A DNA stretch of 64,000 bases. It comes from Microbacterium sp. Root553 (lineage in GTDB: Bacteria; Actinomycetota; Actinomycetes; Actinomycetales; Microbacteriaceae). A program made the translations under genes and the position numbers. Positions within the stretch are counted from its first letter, which is position 1; every line of letters starts with the position of its first letter. The stretch is from the NCBI RefSeq assembly GCF_001426995.1, contig NZ_LMFY01000001.1, forward strand, positions 1,202,713 through 1,266,712, written 5' to 3'. Positions 21,056 through 28,694 of the stretch are shown here, piece by piece. The notes below the pieces were generated by a model. The model made no database searches and was not told where the DNA came from. It was given only the letters and a program-made list of their open reading frames with translations.

Positions 21056-21100
21056 GCACGGATGCAGGATGATCCGGCCGATCCGGCCCTGCATCCGTGC
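21056..21100. terminator. Bidirectional hairpin between convergent genes
   Basis: GCACGGATGCAGG (21056-21068) and its exact complement (21088-21100) form a 13-base stem with a 19-base loop containing a second GATCCGG repeat. It stands between the convergent PLP lyase and thioesterase genes. Confidence 0.65.
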
Positions 21101-21177
21101 TCCGGCCCTGCATGTGTGCGGAGTGTGCGGAGGCCCTGACGGCGGACCTTGTGGCAGGTCGACCGCGGGTGCCGGGC

Positions 21178-21645
21178 CTACGGCAGGCGGATGGTCCCCG
21201 TGGCCAGGCGCTCGGTCGGCATCCGGTCGCGGTTGTACGTGATCTCGCTGTAGCCGTGCGGGGTGGGCAGGCCGTCGTCGTCCAGGCTCACGAACACGAT
21301 CTTCTCGATCGTGAGGATGCGCTTGCGGGTGATCATGTTGCGGGCGACGGCCCGCATGATCAGCGACGTGGTGCCGAAGTGCGTCGCCTGCAGGCCGATC
21401 TCGATCAGGTCGCCCTGCACAGCCGACGCCTCGAAGTTGATCTCCGAGATGTGCTTGGTCACCGCCCGGTAGTTGCCGAGCTGCACGATCGCGTAGATCG
21501 CCGCCTCCTCGTCGATCCACTTCAGCAGGCTCCCCCCGAACAGCGAGCCGTTCGCGTTCAGGTCCTCCGGCTTGACCCATTTGCGGGTGCGGAAGTTGAT
21601 GCCGTCCTCGGACCACTGCCACTCGGGAGCCTTGTTCGTCGCCAT
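21178..21645 (-). CDS. Acyl-CoA thioesterase (hotdog fold)
   Basis: A 155-residue single-hotdog protein like YciA/BFIT thioesterases, which hydrolyse acyl-CoA. NANGSLFGGSLLKWIDEEAA is the typical N-terminal helix with the catalytic acidic residue, and AVTKHISEINFEASAVQGDLIEI the following strands. TACCCT ends six bases before the ATG with no Shine-Dalgarno sequence, pointing to a leaderless message. It might work with the acyl-CoA synthetase in the same neighbourhood. Confidence 0.88.
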   Translation of the reverse strand: MATNKAPEWQWSEDGINFRTRKWVKPEDLNANGSLFGGSLLKWIDEEAAIYAIVQLGNYRAVTKHISEINFEASAVQGDLIEIGLQATHFGTTSLIMRAVARNMITRKRILTIEKIVFVSLDDDGLPTPHGYSEITYNRDRMPTERLATGTIRLP

Positions 21646-21703
21646 GCTCCGAGGGTAGGAGCCTCATGAGTCGGGGGTGTTACGCGAGCACGCCGAGCGG
21701 ATC

Positions 21704-21729
21704 CGCTCCGGGCGGATCCGCTCGGGGCG
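21704..21729. promoter_or_regulatory. Two CGC-N5-GCG boxes before clpP
   Basis: CGCTCCGGGCG (21704-21714) and CGCTCGGGGCG (21719-21729) each fit the CGC-N5-GCG core described for ClgR sites. They lie in a 15-base tandem duplication, 43 bases upstream of the clpP start. At this GC content such a core is expected by chance about once per 500 bases, so support is moderate. Confidence 0.4.
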
Positions 21730-21771
21730 GATACCCGCCCACGGCGGAGCGAGGCGACGGATGCTGAGGTC

Positions 21772-22386
21772 ATGAGCGAAGAAAACCCCCTCCCGCACTT
21801 CGGGCCCGAGGCTCGCCGAGGGCTGTTCCACGAACGCGTCCTGGTGCTCGACGGCGCCCTCGACGACGACAACGGCACGCTGCTGATGACGCAGCTGCTG
21901 ACCCTCTCGGCCGAAGATCCGACCACCGACATCGCGCTCTGGATACACTCGCCGGGCGGTTCCGTTCCGTCGATGCTCGCGATCCGCGACCTGATGACGA
22001 TGGTGCCGAACGACGTGTCGACCCTCGCCCTCGGGCTCGCCTGCAGTGCCGGACAGTTCCTGCTGTCGGCCGGCGCGAGGGGCAAGCGCCGCGCGCTGCC
22101 GCATGCGCGCATCCTCATGCATCAGGGGTCGGCGGGCATCGGCGGCTCGGCGGGCGAGATCGAGACGCAGGCCGACGACCTGCGGCACATGCGCGACACG
22201 GTGCTCGGGCTGATCGCCGACGACACGGGGCAGACCCGAGAGCGGATCTTCGAGGACTCGCTGCACGACCGCTGGTACACGGCGGCCCAGGCGAAGGACT
22301 ACGGCTTCATCGACGAGATCGCCGCGTCCCTCGGGGATCTCATGCCGCGTCGCCGTGCCAGGGTCGGACTGGGGGCGAGCGCATGA
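21772..22386 (+). CDS. clpP: ClpP-family serine protease (active form)
   Basis: A 204-residue ClpP peptidase subunit. The triad is intact: Ser92 in GLACSAGQFLLSAG, His117 in ILMHQG, and the Asp of HDRWYTA. The segment from DVSTLALG to DYGFIDE tracks actinobacterial ClpP1 closely. No clpX follows, unlike the housekeeping clpP1P2-clpX locus, so this is probably an accessory pair like Streptomyces clpP3-clpP4. It overlaps the next gene by four bases (ATGA). With an AAA+ partner it would degrade unfolded or tagged proteins in the cytoplasm. Confidence 0.9.
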   Translation: MSEENPLPHFGPEARRGLFHERVLVLDGALDDDNGTLLMTQLLTLSAEDPTTDIALWIHSPGGSVPSMLAIRDLMTMVPNDVSTLALGLACSAGQFLLSAGARGKRRALPHARILMHQGSAGIGGSAGEIETQADDLRHMRDTVLGLIADDTGQTRERIFEDSLHDRWYTAAQAKDYGFIDEIAASLGDLMPRRRARVGLGASA

Positions 22387-22976
22387 GCGGCTACACGATC
22401 CCGAACGTCATCGCGCAGCATCCGCGGGGCGATCGGGTCATGGACGTCTACTCGCACCTGCTCGCGGAGCGGGTCATCTATCTCGGCACGGGGATCGATG
22501 CGGGCGTGGCGAACGCCCTCATCGCGCAGCTGCTGCATCTGGATGCCGACAATCAGGATTCCGGCATCCAGTTCTACATCAACAGCGAAGGAGGCGACCC
22601 GGGGGCGGCGCTCGCGATCTACGACACGATGCAGCACATCCGCCCCGCCGTCGCGACGACCTGCGTCGGGCAGGCGATCGGACCCGCCGCGCTGCTCGTC
22701 GCCGCCGGAGCACCGGGGCAGCGCGCCGCACTCGCCCATGCCCGGATCGTGCTGCATCAGCCGGCCGGACAGTCGCGCGGGGCGATTCCCGACCTGATCC
22801 TCGCCGCCGACGAGGTCGTGCGGGTGCGCTCGGACATGGAGGCGGTCCTCGCCAGGCACAGCGGACGGTCGCTGAACGAGCTGCGCGCCGACACCGATCG
22901 GGACCGCGTCTTCACGGCATCCGCCGCCCTCGACTACGGGCTGATCGACACCGTGCTGGGGGAGCGGGCCGTCTGA
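22383..22976 (+). CDS. ClpP-like subunit lacking the catalytic serine
   Basis: A 197-residue ClpP2-like protein. Alignment by eye of CVGQAIGPAALLVAAG with the usual CVGQAASAGAVLLAAG puts Gly100 where the catalytic serine should be. The histidine (His125, VLHQP) and the DRDRVF aspartate remain. The codons read GCG ATC GGA, so this is not a reading error on my part. It is translationally coupled to the active ClpP. It is therefore predicted to be a structural or regulatory ring partner rather than a protease. Confidence 0.88.
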   Translation: MSGYTIPNVIAQHPRGDRVMDVYSHLLAERVIYLGTGIDAGVANALIAQLLHLDADNQDSGIQFYINSEGGDPGAALAIYDTMQHIRPAVATTCVGQAIGPAALLVAAGAPGQRAALAHARIVLHQPAGQSRGAIPDLILAADEVVRVRSDMEAVLARHSGRSLNELRADTDRDRVFTASAALDYGLIDTVLGERAV

Positions 22977-22980
22977 TGGG

Positions 22981-23114
22981 CGGTGCGGGGTCGATAACGC
23001 ATCCCGCCCGCGGTGCGGGGTCGATAACGCATCCCGCCCGCGGTGCGGGGTCGATAACGCATCCCAAACGACCAAAACCGGTGCACGATCGACCCCGTAC
23101 CATCGACCCCGCAC
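22981..23114. repeat. Three 30-base repeats plus hairpin (TGCGGGGTC family)
   Basis: Three 30-base copies begin at 22981, 23011 and 23041, each with GGTGCGGGGTCGATAACGCA. Two inverted, shorter copies follow (GATCGACCCCGTACC and ATCGACCCCGCACC), so the last direct copy can pair over 13 of 14 bases with them. The element lies between the convergent clpP-like gene and the PopR/ClgR-like gene and probably ends both transcripts. Confidence 0.8.
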
Positions 23115-23154
23115 CGCAAGGCACTGGGTGAGGGCGCTGAGGGCGCGTAACGGG

Positions 23155-23511
23155 TCAGGCGGCGAGGGCGAGAGCCCCGCGAGAGGCCGAGACCGCGGCG
23201 GATGCCGGAGTCGCCGTCGTCTGGCGCAGCTCGTCGGCGACGGCGCTCGTCAGCTCGATCAGTGACGTGTCGAGCGCACCCGCGATCGCGGCGATCATCT
23301 CGCTCGAGGGCTCCTTGAGTCCTCTTTCGACCTCCGAGAGGTACTGGGGCGAGACACCGGCGTTCTCGGCCGTCTCGATCAGGGTCTCGTCTCGGTCATG
23401 TCGTCGCCGCCGCAGCTGCTCGCCGACCATCCGGCGCCACAGGGGTTCGGGCTCGCTGGGGCGAGGGCGGGCAGGACGAGGTGCGCGGGAGAACGGGACG
23501 AGGTCGGCCAT
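23155..23511 (-). CDS. PopR/ClgR-like XRE regulator with SsrA-like tail
   Basis: A 118-residue protein: a disordered Pro/Arg-rich start, an XRE helix-turn-helix (about residues 30-88; VSPQYLSEVERGLKEPSSE is the ClgR/PopR hallmark), then an Ala/Thr/Ser-rich tail ending GALALAA. Streptomyces PopR and ClgR activate clpP genes and are destroyed by ClpP through C-terminal alanines; the ending here also matches the final residues ALAA of the E. coli SsrA tag. Position beside a clpP pair supports this role. TATCGT ends five bases before the ATG. Confidence 0.85.
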   Translation of the reverse strand: MADLVPFSRAPRPARPRPSEPEPLWRRMVGEQLRRRRHDRDETLIETAENAGVSPQYLSEVERGLKEPSSEMIAAIAGALDTSLIELTSAVADELRQTTATPASAAVSASRGALALAA

Positions 23512-23516
23512 GCCTC

Positions 23517-23536
23517 ACGATAAACCGCCGGCAGCG
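23517..23536 (-). promoter_or_regulatory. Promoter and CGC-N5-GCG box of the PopR/ClgR-like gene
   Basis: On the minus strand TATCGT (23522-23517) is a -10 box placed for a leaderless transcript. CGCTGCCGGCG (23536-23526) just upstream fits CGC-N5-GCG, so the regulator may bind its own promoter. Confidence 0.4.
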
Positions 23537-23575
23537 GGTGATTCGAGTCGTTCTGCTCAGAGCAGAAAGCTCTGC

Positions 23576-24463
23576 TCACGCGTCGGTGCGCTCCGCCGAC
23601 GCGGTCTCAGAAGATGCCGCGGCATCCGTCGCCGCCCAGCTGGCGAGCATCCGCAGCTTCTCCTCGGATGCTGAGCCCGGCTCCGCCGTGTAGGTCGACA
23701 TCTGCAGGCCGGGATCGGCCGGCAGCTCGAAGGCCTCGTAGGTGAGTTCCATCTCGCCGACGACGGGGTGGTTGATCCTCTTGACGCCGCTGCGATGGAA
23801 GCGCACGTTGTGCGCGGCCCACAGGGTGCGGAACCGCTCGCTGCGGGTCGACAGCTCGCCCACGAGATCGGTGAGCGTGCGGTCGAACGGGTTGCGTCCG
23901 GCTTCGCCGCGCATCGCGGCCACGAGCTCCTGGGTGTTGCGCTCCCACTCGGGGTAGAACTTCTGCGCCGCCGGGTCGAGGAAGGCGAAGCGGGCGCTGT
24001 TGGGAACCGGGGTCGTGAAGAGCGGGGCGTAGAGCGCGCGGCCCAGCGCGTTCGCCGCGAGGTAGTCGAAGTAGTTGTTGCGCACGATCGCGGGCGCTTC
24101 CGTCATCGCGTCGAGCAGGCGCAGGATGCTGGGCCGCAGCGTCGCGGCTTTCTTGCGCGGCGTGCGGGCGACCGGTGAGACGTTGGCCGTGCGGGCGAGG
24201 TCGAACAGGTGCGCCGTCTCGGCCTCGTCGAGCTGCAGGGCGCGGGCGAGCGCGTCGAGCACGGTGTCGGAGACACCGGACAGATCGCCGCGCTCGAGGC
24301 GGGTGTAGTAGTCGACGCTGACGCCGGCGAGCAGCGACACCTCTTCGCGGCGGAGCCCCGGTACGCGACGATTGCCGCCGTATGCGGGCAGGCCCGCCTG
24401 ATCGGGGGTGATGCGGTCGCGCCTCGACGAGAGGAATTCGCGGACCTCGGTACGGGTGTCCAT
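23576..24463 (-). CDS. XRE regulator with MmyB-like ligand domain
   Basis: A 295-residue regulator. Residues 1-80 are an XRE helix-turn-helix whose VPGLRREEVSLLAGVSVDYYTRLERG is the signature of the MmyB-like group. The remainder is the MmyB ligand-binding domain (PAIVRNNYFDYLAANALGRALY), a PAS-like fold reported to bind fatty acids in the family. The start at 24463 is the second ATG of the frame. It diverges from an aldo/keto reductase, a recurrent pairing, and likely controls it at the 24493-24521 palindrome. Confidence 0.9.
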   Translation of the reverse strand: MDTRTEVREFLSSRRDRITPDQAGLPAYGGNRRVPGLRREEVSLLAGVSVDYYTRLERGDLSGVSDTVLDALARALQLDEAETAHLFDLARTANVSPVARTPRKKAATLRPSILRLLDAMTEAPAIVRNNYFDYLAANALGRALYAPLFTTPVPNSARFAFLDPAAQKFYPEWERNTQELVAAMRGEAGRNPFDRTLTDLVGELSTRSERFRTLWAAHNVRFHRSGVKRINHPVVGEMELTYEAFELPADPGLQMSTYTAEPGSASEEKLRMLASWAATDAAASSETASAERTDA

Positions 24464-24492
24464 GTGATCGACGGTACGCCCCCGCAAAGGAT

Positions 24493-24521
24493 CGAGGGAG
24501 GTTCCACCAGACTCTCCCTCG
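24493..24521. promoter_or_regulatory. Inverted repeat between MmyB-like regulator and reductase
   Basis: CGAGGGAG and CTCCCTCG, perfect 8-base arms 13 bases apart, lie between the divergent genes. This is the most likely operator of the regulator. Confidence 0.5.
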
Positions 24522-24555
24522 TCGTCGAGACCACGCGCACACTGGAGGTATGACC

Positions 24556-25428
24556 ATGAACATCACGCTCAACAACGGCATCGAGATGCCCGCCCTCGGC
24601 TTCGGAGTCTTCCAGGCCGCACCGGACGAGACCGTCGATGCCGTCAGCACCGCACTCGAGACCGGCTACCGACTGATCGACACCGCCGCCGCGTACGGCA
24701 ACGAGCGCGAGGTGGGCGAGGCGATCCGTCGCACCGGCATCGCGCGCGACGAGATCTTCATCGAGACCAAGGTCTGGATCAGCGACTTCGGCTACGACGA
24801 GACACTGCACGCGTTCGAGAAGTCGACCGGCAAGCTGGGCGTCGACCGGCTCGACCTGCTGATCCTGCACCAGGCTCTTCCCACCCGATTCGACCTCACG
24901 CTCGGCGCCTACAAGGCGCTCGAGACCCTGCTCGCCGACGGTCGGGTGCGCGCCATCGGCGTCAGCAATTTCATGGTGGAGCACCTCGAGAAGCTGGCAG
25001 CCGAGACGAGCGTCGTCCCCTCGATCAACCAGATCGAGGTGCACCCCTACTTCCAGCAGCGCGAGGTGCAGCAGGCGGATGCCGCCGCCGGCATCGTCAC
25101 GCAGGCCTGGTCGCCCATCGGCGGCATCACGGCCTACCGCCCCAACGGCGCATCCGTGTTCGATGACGAGACCCTCACGGCCATCGCCGCCGAGCACGGC
25201 AAGTCTCCCGCACAGGTGATGCTGCGCTGGCACCTGCAGCAGGGCCGCTCGGCGCTGCCGAAGTCGGTGCGCCCCGCCCGCATCGCCGAGAACTTCGACG
25301 TGTTCGACTTCGAGCTCACCGCCGCCCAGCTCGGCGCGATCGACGCCCTCGACACGGGGGTGCGCCGCGGCCCCGAGCCCGAGGACGTCACGCTCGAGAC
25401 CTTCGGCCGGGAGATCCCCGAGGCCTGA
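24556..25428 (+). CDS. Aldo/keto reductase (2,5-diketogluconate reductase type)
   Basis: A 290-residue short-type aldo/keto reductase with Asp42, Tyr47, Lys72 and His105 (LIDTAAAYGNE, ETKVW, LILHQ) and the C-terminal coenzyme motif LPKSVRPARIAEN. It belongs to the AKR5-like group that reduces diketogluconates or small aldehydes. The second ATG (24556) is preferred because GGAGG lies seven bases before it; the first ATG at 24550 is too close. The divergent MmyB-like regulator probably controls it. Confidence 0.92.
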   Translation: MNITLNNGIEMPALGFGVFQAAPDETVDAVSTALETGYRLIDTAAAYGNEREVGEAIRRTGIARDEIFIETKVWISDFGYDETLHAFEKSTGKLGVDRLDLLILHQALPTRFDLTLGAYKALETLLADGRVRAIGVSNFMVEHLEKLAAETSVVPSINQIEVHPYFQQREVQQADAAAGIVTQAWSPIGGITAYRPNGASVFDDETLTAIAAEHGKSPAQVMLRWHLQQGRSALPKSVRPARIAENFDVFDFELTAAQLGAIDALDTGVRRGPEPEDVTLETFGREIPEA

Positions 25429-25429
25429 G

Positions 25430-25921
25430 TCAGAGCGCCGCAGTCACACCCGGGAGCAGCTTGGCCGCGATCGCGCCGAGCTGCTCCCGCTCTGCGTCCG
25501 TGAGCGGGTCGAAGATCAGCTCACGGATCTGCGCCACGTGCACGGGGGCTGCGCCCCGGAGCAGTTCGCGACCGGCATCCGTCAGAGCGGCGGTCAGCGT
25601 GCGCTTGTCCGTGCTGCACGAGGTGCGCGTCACCCAGCCGAGCTCTTCGAGCGAGTCGATGGCATGGCTGAGTCGCGAGCGGCTGAGTCCGGCGATCTGC
25701 GCGAGCTCGGTCATCGGGATCGCGCGGTCGTCCTGGCCTGCCAGCGTCACGAGGATCGCGTAGTGGGCGTGCTTGAGTCCGGTCTCCGCCTTCAGCGCGC
25801 GATCGAGCACCTGCGGCAGCAGCTGGACGAACCGGATGGTCGGCAGCCACGTCTGCATCTCGATGTCGTCGAGCCGTCGGTCGCTCGCAGGGCGCTCGCT
25901 CACGACGCTGTCGATCATCAC
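25430..25921 (-). CDS. MarR-family regulator
   Basis: A 163-residue winged-helix regulator: MTELAQIAGLSRSRLSHAIDSLEELGWVTR is the recognition region and TDKRTLTAALTDAG the wing, both standard for MarR. The GTG start (25921) overlaps the ribA stop (GTGA), so it is translated with ribA; ATG at 25918 is an alternative. Its 3' end almost touches the convergent reductase. Candidates for control are ribA itself and the divergent alcohol dehydrogenase, through the TTGAA-N2-TTCAA palindrome. Confidence 0.9.
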   Translation of the reverse strand: MMIDSVVSERPASDRRLDDIEMQTWLPTIRFVQLLPQVLDRALKAETGLKHAHYAILVTLAGQDDRAIPMTELAQIAGLSRSRLSHAIDSLEELGWVTRTSCSTDKRTLTAALTDAGRELLRGAAPVHVAQIRELIFDPLTDAEREQLGAIAAKLLPGVTAAL

Positions 25922-26577
25922 GCGGCGGAGAGATCGAGCGTGTGCGCGGTGTGGTCGCGCTTGGCCTCGAGGTAGCGGTGGTTCGCGTCCGACAGGTGCA
26001 CACCGGTGCGCACGTGCTCGGTCACACGGATGCCGAGGGATTCCAGCTGCGCCGCCTTGTCGGGGTTGTTGCTCAGCAGGCGAATGCGGTCGGCGCCCAC
26101 CGCGTGCAGCATCTGCGCAGCGACCGTGTAGTCGCGCTCGTCCTCACCGCGGCCGAGGGCCACGTTCGCCTCGTAGGTGTCGAGCCCTGCGTCCTGCAGC
26201 GCGTAGGCGTCGAGCTTGGCGTACAGGCCGATGCCTCGGCCCTCCTGGCGCAGGTAGAGCAGGAATCCGCCCTCCTCGGCGATGCGCTCGACGGCCTCTC
26301 GCAGCTGCGGACCGCAGTCGCAGCGCTCGGATCCGAAGACATCACCGGTCAGGCATTCGCTGTGCGGGCGCACGAGCGGTGCATCTCCGCCGTCCGCCGC
26401 GCGATCGAGCGCGCCCTTCCAATCGCCGAGGCCCAGGAGCAGGTGCTCGCGGTCGTCGACCAGCCCGTCGAACGTCACGACGTCTGCGGCGGTGGAGAAT
26501 CCGTCGGCGAAGCGCATCGGCACGCGCACCCGGGTGCGCTCCGTGGCGACCGGAACGACGGTTGAAGTTTCAATCAT
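25918..26577 (-). CDS. ribA: GTP cyclohydrolase II
   Basis: A 219-residue enzyme that opens GTP to the first pyrimidine intermediate of riboflavin synthesis. Zinc ligands Cys75, Cys86 and Cys88 (ECLTGDVFGSERCDC) and the catalytic LRQEGRGIGL loop are intact. It is the stand-alone form, not fused to the DHBP synthase (RibB) found in most actinobacterial rib operons, and sits outside any riboflavin cluster, coupled to a MarR gene. It may therefore supply a flavin-related or GTP-derived compound under special conditions. Confidence 0.92.
   Translation of the reverse strand: MIETSTVVPVATERTRVRVPMRFADGFSTAADVVTFDGLVDDREHLLLGLGDWKGALDRAADGGDAPLVRPHSECLTGDVFGSERCDCGPQLREAVERIAEEGGFLLYLRQEGRGIGLYAKLDAYALQDAGLDTYEANVALGRGEDERDYTVAAQMLHAVGADRIRLLSNNPDKAAQLESLGIRVTEHVRTGVHLSDANHRYLEAKRDHTAHTLDLSAA
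26562..26573. promoter_or_regulatory. TTGAA-N2-TTCAA palindrome in the ribA start
   Basis: TTGAAGTTTCAA covers codons 2 to 5 of ribA. The symmetry and size are those of MarR-family operators. It lies between the divergent ribA-marR operon and the alcohol dehydrogenase gene, so one site could act on both. Confidence 0.45.
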
Positions 26578-26693
26578 GTGGGATGAAACGCGATGTGCGC
26601 TCGTCTATTCCCGCGGAGGGTGTCTTGTCAGAGCCTCCCGCGGACGCGACGGAAGGAGTTGACTGGACGCACAACACCGAAGGAGCACCACTC

Positions 26694-27713
26694 ATGCGTG
26701 GAGTAGTCATGTACGCACCCGGCGACGTTCGCGTCGAGGACCGCGAGAAGCCGACCATCACCCGTCCGACCGATGCCGTGATCCGGATCGCCGCGACCTG
26801 CATCTGCGGATCCGACCTGTGGCCCTATCGGGGCGCCAACGAGGTCGATCACGACCCGATGGGCCACGAGTACGTCGGCGTCGTCGAAGAGGTCGGTGCC
26901 GACGTGAAGACCGTGAAGATCGGCGACTTCGTCGTCGGGTCGTTCATGGCCTCGGACAACACCTGTGAGATCTGCCGGGCCGGGTACCAGTCCCGCTGCG
27001 TGCACGTGGTGCCGATGGGCCGATTCGGCACACAGGCCGAGTACTCGCTGATCCCGCACGCCGACGGCACGCTCGTCGCGACGCCGGGACAGCCCGACGC
27101 CGATCTGATCCCGTCGCTGCTTGCGGCATCCGACGTGCTGGGCACCGGCTGGTTCGCCGCCGTCGCCGCAGAGGTCGGCCCGGGCAAGACCGTCGCCGTC
27201 GTGGGCGACGGCGCGGTGGGGCTGCTCGGCATCCTCGCCGCGCGTGAGCTCGGCGCCGAGCGGATCATCGCGATGAGCCGTCATGCCGACCGCCAGGCGC
27301 TGGCGCGCGAGTTCGGCGCGACCGACATCGTGGAGGAGCGCGGAGACGAGGGCGTGGCCCGCATCAAGGAGCTCACGAACGGGCTCGGCGCGCACTCGGT
27401 GATCGAGGCGGTCGGCACGCAGGAGTCGATGATGCAGGCGATCCGCGCGACCCGCCCCGGCGGTCATGTCGGGTACGTCGGCGTCTCGCACGACGTCGCG
27501 CTGCCCGGCGAGGAGCTCTTCTTCTCGGGCGTGCACCTGCACGGCGGCCCGGCTCCGGTCCGTCGCTTCCTCCCCGAGCTGATCCAGCTCATCTGGGATC
27601 GCAGGATCGACCCCGGCAAGGTGTTCGACCTCACGCTGCCGCTCGAGGACGCCGCCGAGGGCTATCGCGCCATGGACGAGCGCCGCGCCACCAAGGTGCT
27701 GCTCACGGTCTGA
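26694..27713 (+). CDS. Zinc-dependent alcohol dehydrogenase
   Basis: A 339-residue medium-chain dehydrogenase. Catalytic zinc ligands Cys38 (CICGSD) and the GHEYVG motif (His58, Glu59) are present, as is the Rossmann VGDGAVGLLG. The structural-zinc lobe reads TCEICRAGYQSRC, the reduced cysteine pattern seen in one ADH subgroup. AAGGAG eight bases upstream fixes the start at 26694; the longer open frame overlapping ribA is spurious. It diverges from ribA-marR and its last 11 bases overlap the convergent EamA gene. Confidence 0.92.
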   Translation: MRGVVMYAPGDVRVEDREKPTITRPTDAVIRIAATCICGSDLWPYRGANEVDHDPMGHEYVGVVEEVGADVKTVKIGDFVVGSFMASDNTCEICRAGYQSRCVHVVPMGRFGTQAEYSLIPHADGTLVATPGQPDADLIPSLLAASDVLGTGWFAAVAAEVGPGKTVAVVGDGAVGLLGILAARELGAERIIAMSRHADRQALAREFGATDIVEERGDEGVARIKELTNGLGAHSVIEAVGTQESMMQAIRATRPGGHVGYVGVSHDVALPGEELFFSGVHLHGGPAPVRRFLPELIQLIWDRRIDPGKVFDLTLPLEDAAEGYRAMDERRATKVLLTV

Positions 27714-28611
27714 GCCGACCCTCGACGGCCCGATCACGGCGGCGCACGAGTCGGAGCTCGCTGGCCAGGATGCCGAGCACGACGAGTGCGCCGCCGATGA
27801 GCGCCGTGGCGGGCAGGCGCTCGCCGGCGATACGCCCGATCGCGGCCGCCCACACCGGCTCGCCCGCGTAGATGATCGTCGCGCGGGTCGGCGAGACCGA
27901 CTTCTGCGCCCAGTTCATCGTGAGCTGGATGATGCAGCTCGCCGCCCCGAGCCCGACCGCGCATCCGACCCAGATCCAGGAGAACTCGGGAAGCCCCTCC
28001 CCGACGACGGGCATGGTCAGGATGCCGAGCGCACCGGCGGTGAGGAGCTGGATGATCGTGATCCGGCCGAGGTCGATCCTGCCGGCGAACACGCTGATCA
28101 GGATGATCTCGGCCGCGATCGGCAGAGTGCTGATCATCGTGAGGACCTCGCCCGATCCCAGCGTCAGCGCGAACGCGTCGGGGCCGGCGATGAGCAGCAG
28201 GCCGAGGAAAGCAAGTCCCGCGCCCACGAACGCCATGGCCGGCGGGCGCTTGCGGAACACCGCCCACTGCGCGAGCGGCACGAGCGGGATGTACATCGCG
28301 GTGATGAAGGCCGACGTGCTCGAGTCGATGGTCTGCAGCCCGACGGTCTGCAGTCCGTAGCCCAGGTAGATCATCACGCCGATCGCGACTCCCGCCCCGA
28401 TGTCGCGCCAGCGGATGCCGCGGAGCGCGCTCCGGAAGATGACGATGCTGATCACCCCGGCGACGAGGAACCGGAGGCCGACGAAGAACCAGGGCCCTGA
28501 GTGCTGCATCGCCCAGTGCACGAGCAGGAAGGTGCCGCCCCAGACCGCCGTCACGGCGATGAGCGCGACCTCCTGCCGACGCAGCTCCATCCAGCGGAAT
28601 CGAGTGGACAT
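27703..28611 (-). CDS. EamA/DMT-family transporter
   Basis: A 302-residue drug/metabolite transporter with ten predicted helices in two EamA repeats. AVWGGTFLLVHWAM opens the first repeat and PTRATIIYAGEPVWAAAIG marks the second, both typical. AAAGGA upstream of 28611 supports the start; the longer frame upstream is Arg-rich noise. Its 3' end overlaps the dehydrogenase gene tail by 11 bases. Substrate unknown; an amino-acid or metabolite exporter is the usual role. Confidence 0.9.
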   Translation of the reverse strand: MSTRFRWMELRRQEVALIAVTAVWGGTFLLVHWAMQHSGPWFFVGLRFLVAGVISIVIFRSALRGIRWRDIGAGVAIGVMIYLGYGLQTVGLQTIDSSTSAFITAMYIPLVPLAQWAVFRKRPPAMAFVGAGLAFLGLLLIAGPDAFALTLGSGEVLTMISTLPIAAEIILISVFAGRIDLGRITIIQLLTAGALGILTMPVVGEGLPEFSWIWVGCAVGLGAASCIIQLTMNWAQKSVSPTRATIIYAGEPVWAAAIGRIAGERLPATALIGGALVVLGILASELRLVRRRDRAVEGRLRP

Positions 28612-28694
28612 GCGGGTCCTTTCTCGACGCGGCCGGATCGAGCCTAGTGCCCGGCGGATGCGGCATCCGGCGCCGCCCTCGGTACCCTCGCAGC

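Noticed and set aside
26578..26693. Flavin riboswitch (RFN element) upstream of ribA or the dehydrogenase
   Set aside because: The gap of about 115 bases is too short and lacks the conserved RFN helices; only a small CCGCGG hairpin was seen.
25773..26693. Extended N-terminus of the alcohol dehydrogenase overlapping ribA
   Set aside because: The extension is the antisense of ribA and marR with Arg-rich translation; the start at 26694 has a proper Shine-Dalgarno sequence and gives the family length.
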